Shown one piece after another: positions 34,164 through 44,100 of a stretch of 64,000 bases of DNA. Numbering within the stretch: the first letter of the stretch is position 1; each line of letters begins with the position of its first letter. Under the pieces are notes generated by a model that saw only the letters and a list, made by a program, of their open reading frames with translations, had not been told where the DNA came from and made no database searches. Location: positions 49,148-113,147 of the forward strand of contig KV784177.1 of the NCBI GenBank assembly GCA_000333855.2. The letters are read 5' to 3'. Both the position numbers and the translations under genes were made by a program. This DNA comes from Endotrypanum monterogeii. Lineage: Eukaryota; Euglenozoa; Kinetoplastea; Trypanosomatida; Trypanosomatidae.

Positions 34164-34322
34164 TATATATAAATACATCTGCAGTTTGCGGGTAACCGCG
34201 ACAGCAATTGACTCCTGCTGCTGTTGCGGTGCAACCATCGTGTCGACATCACAAGCTTCCTTCATTTTTTTTTTTTAATAGAGTTAGGTCCATAGCTGTG
34301 AACATAGCCGCAAAACGAGCAA

Positions 34323-36248
34323 CTAAAAGACAGCGGCGCCCCTCTTTTCTTTATAGCCTGAAGTCCTCTCGGATGGCCGCACGGCCGCAGTGCTACCGTA
34401 CCGTTCGAAGTGGTTGTCCTGGTGGAGAGGTTGCAGCTCTGTCGGGTCGATACCGACGACATACATCGGTCGCTTCCACGTGCGGCAGCACGTGCAGATA
34501 AGAAAAATGAGCACGCTGAACAGTACCAAAACCAGTCCCGTACGTTTCGGGTGTGTCTTGGCGTACGCCAAAGCTGCGTGAAGCGCATCGACGCTACGAG
34601 ATTTCACACCGATCCACATACCTGTTACCTCAGATTTGAAGCCGCTCTCGTATTTTTGGGCAGTGCTGTTGTGGCGGGTTTTTGATGGAGGCATATCCGA
34701 TGGTCTCTTAACAGTCGGCATCGGTGACGGTGTCGTGGGAGAATAAGATGTTCGCTCGCCTATCGACTGGGTGGAGTTAGAGGACGCGCTGGAGGAGCCA
34801 TTGACGTTTTTGAATGAAGCAGATGTACCATTTGCGAGAGTCGCAGGAGAAGATTCCACGTTGTACGAGTCGGACACCCAGTCCATAGTTTCTCGGGTAG
34901 CCGTTGGGCTTGTCGTCGCATTAATGCTATTAGCGTGACTATGGTTACCCATTATGTCTTTCCCTTGGCTGGTCTGGTTTCCGTGCGGAAACACTGACCA
35001 CCTACGCCTGTGTGTGTGTGTAGAGTTTTTTTTCTGCTGCGGTGAGTCTTCTGTGTGGTCTTCAGAGGATACATCTGAGGATTGAAGTGAGGCGTTTGTA
35101 GTGGTCGTCGGTGAGTCCATCCCAAGAGGTTGGACAAGGTGGTCTCTGGACCCGTCATCACCACTATCCATCTCCGCAGCCAGATCCTTTTCTACACCCC
35201 ACATTTTGAGACCGTCGGAGTAATTGACAGGACGCGTGCCTTTGCGGTTCCATGCATCACCGAGGTAGCCCTGCCGCTTGTTCTGGCCAGCAGGGACGGA
35301 GTTGTCATCGAAGCGAAATATCAGACGACCATTCAGGGCCTGTGGGGGGCGAGCATTGCCAAAGCGCGAAAACTCGTTCGGCATCAGCTCATCCATCGAG
35401 TCGCGCAGTCTCCCTAGCGCCACTCTTGATATGAAAATCGGCGAGGTCATCACTACCCAGCGTACATTTTCGGTGCAAGGCGGGCGCGTCAGCGAGCCGT
35501 CGTAAAGCAGGTAGCTCTGGCGATGGGGAAATAACGAGGCTAACGAGATGTCCTCGGTCAAAAAGCATGTCGTCATGGAGCGGGGCATCGGCAGCGACCC
35601 TTCCGCGAGCATGTGCCGCAGCATGCGCACTGACGTGGTGTTGAACGTAGACGTTGCCTTCAGCATGACGGAAACGGCGAGGAGATTATTTTTTTTTTCT
35701 GATAAATCGTCTGTAGTGAAGAATACTTGCATTTCAGCATCGGGGCGTAGCGTGCGGAGATGGTGCTCCGACGTCACGTGGAAGGCCAACCCCGTGAAGT
35801 GATAGAATCGTGACGTGTTCAGTGGGTCCTGCACCGTGCATCTACTCAAATCCTCAGGCAAGTGCCGCTGTGATTCAAACGTCACAGTTTTCACGAGGCC
35901 TTCGTTTACGACGCGCATTTGTGTCTCCTCCCGTCGAAAAACACATTCAGACGAGAGCTGGAGTCGTTGCAGGAGGACATTCGTCAACACCTCTTCGGGG
36001 TCAACGTTGGAGAATGAAATGGGACTCTGCCTGCTTCCCGTCAGGCACCTCTTCGGCCAATCGTTCAGGTTCGTGTAGTTCCAGCGGGTCGTTGTGTCGT
36101 CATAATTGTTGCGCAGCAGGCCGGAGAGACCATAGTTTCCCTCGTGGTATGGGTGCTGCTCGTTAAGACCACTGGCCACGCCAGAAATACACACAAGAAG
36201 TATCACGTGCACAGCAGCTAGGGTAGCACAAACAGGATAAGTCGCCAT
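34323..36248 (-). CDS. alpha carbonic anhydrase-fold membrane protein, probably inactive
   Basis: This 641-residue protein has a signal peptide (1-26), an alpha carbonic anhydrase-like domain (about 50-315), a long Ser/Thr/Asn-rich stalk with many N-x-S/T sites (about 340-560), one transmembrane helix (570-588) and a 53-residue cytoplasmic tail. Family marks are SRQSPISF (72-79), the pair C68 and C258 expected to form the conserved disulfide, EH at 161-162, and GSLTRPPC (251-258). The active site is damaged. By alignment of motifs, the zinc ligands H94 and H119 of the human numbering are A155 and Q174, and only H96 remains (H157). The proton-shuttle H64 is L118 and T200 is R255. I infer a surface or endomembrane protein that uses the fold for binding. 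From memory, Leishmania chromosome 28 has a carbonic anhydrase-like gene near here. Confidence 0.88.
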   Translation of the reverse strand: MATYPVCATLAAVHVILLVCISGVASGLNEQHPYHEGNYGLSGLLRNNYDDTTTRWNYTNLNDWPKRCLTGSRQSPISFSNVDPEEVLTNVLLQRLQLSSECVFRREETQMRVVNEGLVKTVTFESQRHLPEDLSRCTVQDPLNTSRFYHFTGLAFHVTSEHHLRTLRPDAEMQVFFTTDDLSEKKNNLLAVSVMLKATSTFNTTSVRMLRHMLAEGSLPMPRSMTTCFLTEDISLASLFPHRQSYLLYDGSLTRPPCTENVRWVVMTSPIFISRVALGRLRDSMDELMPNEFSRFGNARPPQALNGRLIFRFDDNSVPAGQNKRQGYLGDAWNRKGTRPVNYSDGLKMWGVEKDLAAEMDSGDDGSRDHLVQPLGMDSPTTTTNASLQSSDVSSEDHTEDSPQQKKNSTHTHRRRWSVFPHGNQTSQGKDIMGNHSHANSINATTSPTATRETMDWVSDSYNVESSPATLANGTSASFKNVNGSSSASSNSTQSIGERTSYSPTTPSPMPTVKRPSDMPPSKTRHNSTAQKYESGFKSEVTGMWIGVKSRSVDALHAALAYAKTHPKRTGLVLVLFSVLIFLICTCCRTWKRPMYVVGIDPTELQPLHQDNHFERYGSTAAVRPSERTSGYKEKRGAAVF

Positions 36249-36347
36249 GGCAAGGCAACAGTAAACTCCAGAAAGAGGATAGGCGAGTGATACAACGTCT
36301 ATTTCCTCCTCTCTCTTCTTTTATATATTTTTGACCGCTTCTTTCAA

Positions 36348-36386
<39 letters not shown>

Positions 36387-38025
36387 CAGAGCTTTTTTTC
36401 TCTGTTTTATTTTCTCCTTGCTCGTCCTACCTTGTACTTACTCGTCGCTGCGTGTGCTCTACAATGTTGTTCTTGCTGCATACGTGCACGGGGGCAAAAA
36501 AAAAAAAAAGAGGAAGAAAGCAGAAGAGTACGTGAAAGTAGCAACACCGGCAAGTGAGGGGTTTGTGCGATTTGTGCAATATCGGTAACTCAAAAGTATT
36601 CTCAATGGACACAATGACCACAGCAACCCACAGAACAGAAGCCCGCGGTTGTACAGAGCTCACATACAGAGAGGGATCCCGACAAAGCACCCCGTAAAAC
36701 GGAGGGAGGGGAAGGAGGGTAGGGGCCAAAAGATGAAGTGAAGGCGCACGGAAAACATGAGATGAAACAATACAACATACACGACTTAACTACAGAAGGT
36801 TACCGTATCCACAGATTGCTCACAGAGGCCAGGCACCGAGGCGGGCGAGCACAGACAGAACAACAAAGATCTACTCAGTGTATACAAATATTTGACGTGA
36901 GCTGTGTTGTCTGCTTCTCCCCTTGCCTTCTCTCAGAGCAACGTTTTTATTTTTATGAGTGTAGGCTTGCTTGCAGCAATTGCCAAGCGGTTATGCTCAT
37001 TTCGGTGCCGATGCGCTACTCTAGACATTTTCCTGGACTTCATCGTTTTATTCCATCATACGACGTCTGGAGAAGTTCGAGTTCGCATTTAAAGTATAAA
37101 TATGGAGAGAAAGAAAGCAGATGATAAAACAAAAGGAATTCAAGGCATCTGATGCGATCTCTCCCATCCAAAAAAATAAAAATAAAATCGCATTCCTAGC
37201 GCCATCATCCAGCCATCCACATTCTGCAGCAGATGGGTAACTATATCTTTCAGTCTTGTAGGTCCAGCTGATTATTTCGCAGGCTTTTCCTTTTTTTTAT
37301 TACAATCTTGGAATCGCATCTACTCTTGACCGTGATTGACACCGTAGCTGTCACCGCAGCTTCACAGAAAACCTTTGATGTAGCAATCCGTTTCTGTGAC
37401 CACTGGTCCCGAAGCGAGGAGGCTCCTGCAATAAGGCCAGCCCAAGCGGACGGCAGTAAGAAAAGCAGAGAAAACCGTAGCGAGCCAGCGTTTCAGGGGT
37501 ACTGGCAAGGCGACAGCTAACTATACCACAACCGACAAATACATTTCCTCTTCGATCAATGAGTCCCAGGCAACGTGCCCCCTCCGCCTTCGCTCACGCG
37601 CCCAGTGTGTGTGTGTTTTTTTTTTTTCCACCTCTCACAGAAATCGATGCGCACTGCTACTGAAGCTGATCGCCTTTTTTTTTTTGTTCATAATTAAGCC
37701 GCTGCAAACCATCTCTGGTGTGCTGCGCTGGGTAGAAAATAAAAAGAGGAGTCGAGTGCAACATGCCCGTGCTTGTGGAGAAAAAAGGAAAGAAAGAAAC
37801 ATGAGTAACACGGCGCAAAGGCATTCCGAACATTCAACGATACTTGGACATAAAAAAAAAAAAAAAAGCATCCACGAGAGAAAAACTCTACAGATTTATG
37901 AGGCAGGCGAGCTTCTTTTTTTTTTTGCATCAGGCAGACAAACAAGGGAATATTTCCTCGTTGGTGCCTCTCCTTTCCTCTCTCACCCACATGAAACCAC
38001 CCCCATCTGTGTGGTACCCCAACGG
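36249..38025. other. intergenic, with (TA)n-(TG)n and mixed unique sequence
   Basis: A joined (TA)n-(TG)n tract at 36348-36386 lies about 100 bases upstream of the carbonic anhydrase-like ATG. The stretch 36740-37520 is of ordinary composition, but its plus-strand ORFs start at GTG or TTG and oppose transcription. The rest is A- and T-rich and should include the 3' UTR of the next gene. Confidence 0.75.
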
Positions 38026-38661
38026 CTAAAGGGCGGCACCGGTGAGTTCCGTACTACCGTAACTCTTTGTGGCACTGCCCGACTTGCGCGACTCCAGAAA
38101 CTGTTGCCGAGCGAGGTTGCCGCGGGAGTTGAACAGGCGGTTGGACGATGACGATGACGAGGCATTGCCACCGGCATGCCCCGCTTGAGTCCCTTGGGAT
38201 GACGCCGTCGGTGGCACGGCTGCCCTGCTACGCATCTCTTCTTCGCGAGCGTCGGTGTCCTCTGTGGTCAGCGGCCGGCCACGCAGGCAGAAGTTCAGCA
38301 GGACGACTGTTGTCATGGTCATCGTTGCAAAGAGAAGAAACCAAGCTAGAAGACGGAAAAGGGAAAAACTCGAGACTCTCTCCGAGAAAGATACGGAGGT
38401 CACATCGCTGAGGTTGTCGACGAGCTGTGATTTGGTGAACATCCTCGGGGTTGTATGATTCCCGCCCGATAGAGCACCCTTGTCCAACTCGACTGTGGAG
38501 CCAGGTCCTCGCAAAGCGTGAGTCTGAGTCGCGTTCAGTACCTTTATAGAGACGTTAACGGCGTGTGTCGCTAGGGTAGACATCTGGTCGTACATAATGT
38601 GAGGCTGGAAAGATGGTCCCGCAGATGGGGGAGGTGGGGTGTGCTCGATGGAGCCTGGCAT
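38026..38661 (-). CDS. small single-pass membrane glycoprotein, unknown function
   Basis: This 211-residue ORF starts at an ATG 23 bases behind a good splice acceptor, which supports it as a real gene. It has no N-terminal signal peptide. One hydrophobic helix (about 102-126) acts as the membrane anchor. Four N-glycosylation sequons (N36, N43, N68, N83) all precede the helix, which suggests an N-outside orientation. The cytoplasmic tail is charged, then Ala/Ser-rich, and ends KSYGSTELTGAAL. The downstream carbonic anhydrase-like protein has a tail with RYGSTAAV and ends GAAVF, so the two tails share YGST and a terminal GAA-hydrophobic ending. They may be related by duplication or share a sorting signal. 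I recognise no enzyme domain. Confidence 0.65.
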   Translation of the reverse strand: MPGSIEHTPPPPSAGPSFQPHIMYDQMSTLATHAVNVSIKVLNATQTHALRGPGSTVELDKGALSGGNHTTPRMFTKSQLVDNLSDVTSVSFSERVSSFSLFRLLAWFLLFATMTMTTVVLLNFCLRGRPLTTEDTDAREEEMRSRAAVPPTASSQGTQAGHAGGNASSSSSSNRLFNSRGNLARQQFLESRKSGSATKSYGSTELTGAAL

Positions 38662-38684
38662 GTCGACAGAGACTCTATTCGTGA

Positions 38685-38738
38685 CTGGAAATGTATTTCG
38701 AACATATCAGAGGGAAACAGGAGCGAAGGGGGGGGGGG
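38685..38738 (-). promoter_or_regulatory. predicted spliced-leader acceptor of the 211-residue gene
   Basis: Ten C followed by further pyrimidines on the minus strand lead to CATTTCCAG (AG at 38686-38685), with a 23-base leader. Confidence 0.65.
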
Positions 38739-41132
38739 CAATACAGATTGGTGGCGATGTTGGCGAGGATAGAAACAAGGAAGAGGAAGAGGAGGGTGCA
38801 GGGGGAGGGGGGTACCATGGGGACAAAGGGGTGCACACAGACAGTCGCAGGTTCTTGATCCAAGACGACAGTTGTATCGCTTTCGTTGCCAACACACCGT
38901 AACTTCACTTCCCAATGTTGCTGTCCTCGAAGGCCCTTTCTTTGACATGATAAAACAAACTAAAGATTGTTGATCTTGGAAGTTAGAGCCACATTTGTGC
39001 AGGCTACTCCAGTTATCCAGAAAACAAAAAAAATGTTCCATTAGCATTATTAAGATATTTTTCAAAATTTGTGTCCCAACATACTTTGGATTTTCTTTCT
39101 TTAGAGGTTTTTGCACTGCATCCTTTTGAGCACCTCCAAGAGATTATTAATGTAGAAAAAATATATATGCACATATATAAATAAATATATATAGAGATAT
39201 TTCAGAACAAGAAAGCAAAAAAAAAAAAAGAGCATTCACTCGAAGAAACAAAAATGTACGCATGCAGCTGAGATGCATTCGCAGTCATCCGCAAGTGGCG
39301 TCTACGGTGTGTCTTCGCAACGCAGGAAAAAAAAATGCGGAGTCGAAATTGTGAAGACGACCTGGCGATGTCATTTCTTCTTCTCCCCGGTAGATTTGCA
39401 CTTGGGGAACGCACAGCGGCCTCACTGCCCTATTGAAGAACCTTTTAACCGGCGAAGACATGGGAGATGGTGGAAGAATTTTACGTGGTGTTTCGATTCC
39501 TGTTTTTTTTCTGTTTTTGTCTCTGCTGTGCAGTCAAAACCATTTTTTTTTGTTTGTGGACTAGGCCACTTCATCTGCTTACCGATAACCTTAACAGAAG
39601 CTAGTCCACGATAGATACCCGAGTACTGACTGACCACACTCTCTTCGAGAAGGGGTGGCTCGGGTTCGTCACATTATAGGCGCCGTTGAGCGATTTGCTC
39701 GTTAATTTTGACCGAGATTTCTGGGATAGGTGTCTTCATGTGCGCGGACGGCGACCACAAGTCATGGCTGCCGATCCCACCGGAGCGCGGCTGTTACTGT
39801 GGCTGGAATGATGCTGAAGGTTGCACGAGGAGATGCTCATTGGTGCTTACATATAGGAGGCATCCGGAAGGGGCTCTTCACACACTCATCCACCGCGCTC
39901 TCTCTTGGCAAAGTTTGACTAGACTGAACAGAAAAAGGCGTGATCGCACGAAAGCGACTTCGGATGATGAGGTCGACAATCCACTGGATAGCGTTGGAAT
40001 CTGCTATGGTAAGTACCGGCGCAATTGAGCGATGGATGTGCTTTGTTGGTTGTTGACTGCTGCCGAGATGATCGAGTCATAGGGGGGGGTGCTCGAGATC
40101 GACGATTACAGGGATGAGGAGGCTGTTCGATCTCAGTCAAATCGACAGAGAACGTACAGCTTGAAAATAATATTTGTAACGACAACAGAAGGATGTTGAC
40201 AAGCTACTTCTCGTGGGTTGATGCTTAGCATACATAACACTACTTGATGAGAAACACGAGTACCAGATGCGGTCAGCGGAGAAGCACAAGGATGATGTGA
40301 TGTCAACGACGACACCCAATTTGTATTCGCTCAGGTACACGTTGTACAAAACCCGTTGCTATCATTTGAGGTTCAGGAGTGACAAGAGAGGTGCATCACT
40401 TCTGTCAGGAGTCGACCACGCATCACCCTCCCTCATTTCACACACACACACACAACTAATCTACCTTTCTCACATCGTAAAAGGTGAGGGAGATTTCTGT
40501 GCTTTGATCAATTGAAGATAGAAGAAGAGGAAGTAAGGAAATAAAGAAGAAATACGGAAAGCATGTAAAGATCGAGGGGGAGCTTGTTGGGTCGTTTCTA
40601 GCGCCGGCAGTAGTGCCCCCGACCCCCCCCCCCGCCAAAAAAAAAAAAACGTATTCCATGTACATCGGTTGCAAAAGAACAGTCATATTGAGCTCATTTC
40701 TGTGACACTGACTCGCCTATGAATTATATTGGGACTGCCGCCTGCACCGCAACGGGTCCGCTCACTAGCATGCGCAGCATGGTCGCCTTGTTATCCATAC
40801 GTACATTTTGTTTTGATTAACGTGTATAGTCTCTCATCACTACAAGCAATTTTTCAGCTGGCAGAGGAGGCAAAAGGACAACAGATGCCAGAGCACGAAT
40901 CAGGACAACAGACACACGATCACAGACAAAAAAGCACAAGGACCGACCTACATACGAAGACAGACGACCGGAGGGGAATAAAGGCTCGGAGGATGAGGCG
41001 AACTGGGTGGAGTGGTAGTGGGAACACTACGACACTCGACTGGTGGCCCAAAAGAAGATTATGTACAACCAGATAGATGGGCGGAGGACACGGCAGAAAC
41101 ATGTCAACGACTATATTAATACGAATGGAAAA

Positions 41133-41169
<37 letters not shown>

Positions 41170-44100
41170 GAGACAGAGTGAGAGGGCGTTGAATTGCGCC
41201 AAATAAAACGTCATTCGTACAGGTAAAGTAAATAAGTTAACAATCCAAAAAGTAGCATACCGCATATATATAACAAATGTATGTACATATCATATAAATA
41301 TATATATATATATACATGATATGTGCATATGAAAATAAAAATATATATTTTTTGTAGTGCAGAAAAAAAACAAAACAACAAAAAAGATTAAGGGTGTATG
41401 AAAACATCGCCGACTGAAAACCCCCAAAAGGGGCCGAAAATACGATCTTGCCGGTTGCCCAATAAAGTATTTGTCTGTCGATGCATTCAAAGGCTTGTCG
41501 AGATGTGAGCCACGTAAAAAATACGCTGTGAGATCTAACACATGTCTACTCACACGCGAACAGGGAGTCGTTCAAAATCGGGAAACAACAGAACAGATGG
41601 TCCAGATGTGTGTGCACAGACACGAAAGATGCACACATATATATAAATATATAAATATAAAAGATATTAGGAATTAAAAAAAAAAAAACAGCGGAATATT
41701 GTTTTATCCGTCACGAGGTACGTAAAAGGATAAAGGTTGCACTAACGCACACATGGCATTTCTTGCTTTCTGGAAGATTGCATTCTGCGACACAGCAGGA
41801 GTTCGAAATCCAGAAGCCACCCCCCGCACCCCCTCATCCCACTCTTGGCCCCACGCACTCCTGACCTTACTCTTATTCGCACCAGCCGCTTCTTATCTGG
41901 GGAGCACTTCATTTTATGATACATGGACTAGAGACGCTGCGCTAATGGTCCTGACGCTACTCTACAGGCACAATCTGTGTTTCCCGATGGGACCCTAGAC
42001 CCTGCACCGCGGACCTTGGTACCCTTGATGTCGCGGTGGACCTCTGTCAAGACTGCGCCAATCAAGAGTAAAGTGTACGGAAGTACACCGTTTCCGCGCT
42101 AAACATATCCATGTTATACCGAGTATGATGTTTTCTTTACCCGCTGCATATCGATGTGCTTCAAAGAAGTCAAGGGGATCTTTTTTCTTCGACTTCAGGA
42201 GCGCTGTTTCGCTTTGTCTCCTGTAGATAGTCCGCACTTCACCTCCATAGCCCCCACGACATATCACGATATAAGCAAGCATGGCCAAGTAACAAGAAAT
42301 AAACAAAAAAAAAGCAGAAATGTATACACCGTGAACGCTGGGCTTTCCCTGAAACCCCCTAACCCTCAGAAGACCCGCTCTCTCTGTACAGAGGAAATCT
42401 TTACAACAAAAAAAAAACACGAAAAGAGACACACCATCAATGTTATACTATATCACATATATATGCATATATATACGGATATGTCTGCGTGTGTGTGTAT
42501 TTGTCTTCCTCACTTTGAAAGATATCTTCTGTGCGACGTGGGCGACAGTCGACGAAAAAAAATAAGGGTGGGGGAATATTTTTTTTCTGTATGGAGGATG
42601 AGAGACGAGGCCGAGTCGCTACATTTCTTCACGAGCACGGGTACGATAAATCGGGGATGGTGCGGAGGGTGAGGTGTGTTTTGGGGGGGGGAGGCAAACG
42701 GTAAAATATTTAAAAAAAGGAAGTGAAATGAAATATAGATGAACGAAGGAAAAAAAAAAAATCTACAGGCAGTGGGAAGGTGAGGGAGGAAGAAGGGGGG
42801 GGGAGGGAGAAGGCCCAGTACAACCCTACACCGAGCGCCTGCACGATGAGCTCGTAAACATTAAGGAGATCTGTGATGAGGTATCGTTCATGGCGCCAAG
42901 CACCTTCTCACGTTCCTCTTTAGGAGCATCACTTGAACGTGTTTTACTACAACTTTTTTTTTTTTCAATTGGAGTGGGATAAAAGAGCAACAGGAGAGGG
43001 GAAAAGCACACACACACACGGCGAACGGCAGTGTACATATCGGTTCGCTGGAGAAAAAAAAAGAAGCCGAGAAAACGAACGATACCCTTCCTCCACTCCT
43101 CATACTTCTCGCCAAGAGGAGACTAAAAAAAAGGTGACACACATGAAGAGAAGCAACGACACACACACAAACAACAAAAAAAAAAACAGTTGAGTGAACA
43201 AGTCGGAACAACACGGGCACAAACAAAACCATACAGCAAAGTGAAAAAAAAAAAAACTAAATCACAAAATAGAGGAGTTTAGAACCGTTGGAGCAGCTGG
43301 CGCCACAGCAATGTCGCGGAACACGGCGGTTTAAAAAAAAAAAATGACACACACGTGGTTTTGAGAAGAAGAAAAGAGGAACTATAAAGAAATGGCAATT
43401 GGAGCAACAGCGAGGAGAGGAGGGAGGGAGGGAGGGAGGGAGGGAGGAGTACGGAGGGATCGGGGAATAATATGTAAAGTGGATAGTGGGGGGTGAAGGA
43501 GGGGTGAGGGACCAGAAAAAAGACGGTCTTGAATACATTCGAGTATACGCCGAGAGGGTGGGGGGAGGGAGAGGGGAAAGGCAGAAAGATCAGAAATGAA
43601 GGGGGGGGGGAGAACGAGCAGTGTCGTCGTCACTACTTTAAGAGCGTCTATTCCTCTGTGAGGGGCAGAGAGAACATGGAAAAAAAATGAGTCAAGAGCG
43701 ACTCCAGAGAATTAAAAAAAGCACACGAAAGTCGCAGATGAGTCAATTCGCAAAGGAGTCCAAGAAGTGTATTGATTTTTTTTTCTTTCCATCTGAGCCT
43801 TACCCTCTTTTGTACACGATAAACGCCACTGCGACATGTTGTTTGTTTGTTTGTTTGTTTTATTGAAAATACTTGCAGTACACGTGCGTTCAGTGCATAC
43901 ATGCATATACATATGTGCATGCTCACGACTTCATATGGGAAAAAAAAATCACACAGTTCTGCTAAAGAAAATCCACCAATCACCTCTACAGTTATTTTCG
44001 TTCAACCGATAACGAAAGAGGGAGGAGGACAACAAGAAGAAAAGAGGGGTAGGATGGAGGGCAACGGTTTGGAGGAAACGTTTTCCTGTCAGTGGATACA

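Larger units (their letters stand above)
32356..34322. other. intergenic, with assembly gap, G-rich cluster and (CA)n/(TA)n
   Basis: It holds (TG)n at 32395-32411 and (TA)n at 32574-32595 upstream of the WD40 gene. It also has (CA)n at 32879-32919, a long TA tract with an N gap (33011-33144), another (CA)n at 33511-33539, a GGGGC cluster, (TA)n at 33721-33744, and (CA)n at 34129-34160 inside the probable 3' UTR of the carbonic anhydrase-like gene. No gene is seen. Confidence 0.8.

Noticed and set aside
36738..37520. Plus-strand frames in a region of ordinary composition
   Set aside because: They start at GTG or TTG, oppose transcription and match nothing that I recognise.
39708..40028. Plus-strand Cys-containing frame of 106 codons
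   Set aside because: TTG start, wrong strand for the unit, and no recognisable domain; the Cys spacing fits no known finger.
41808..41822. gagttcgaaatccag resembles a tRNA B box
   Set aside because: The flanking bases do not pair into a T stem and no A box or acceptor stem is present.
42357..42366. ccctaaccct resembles the telomere repeat
   Set aside because: Less than two units; chance is sufficient.
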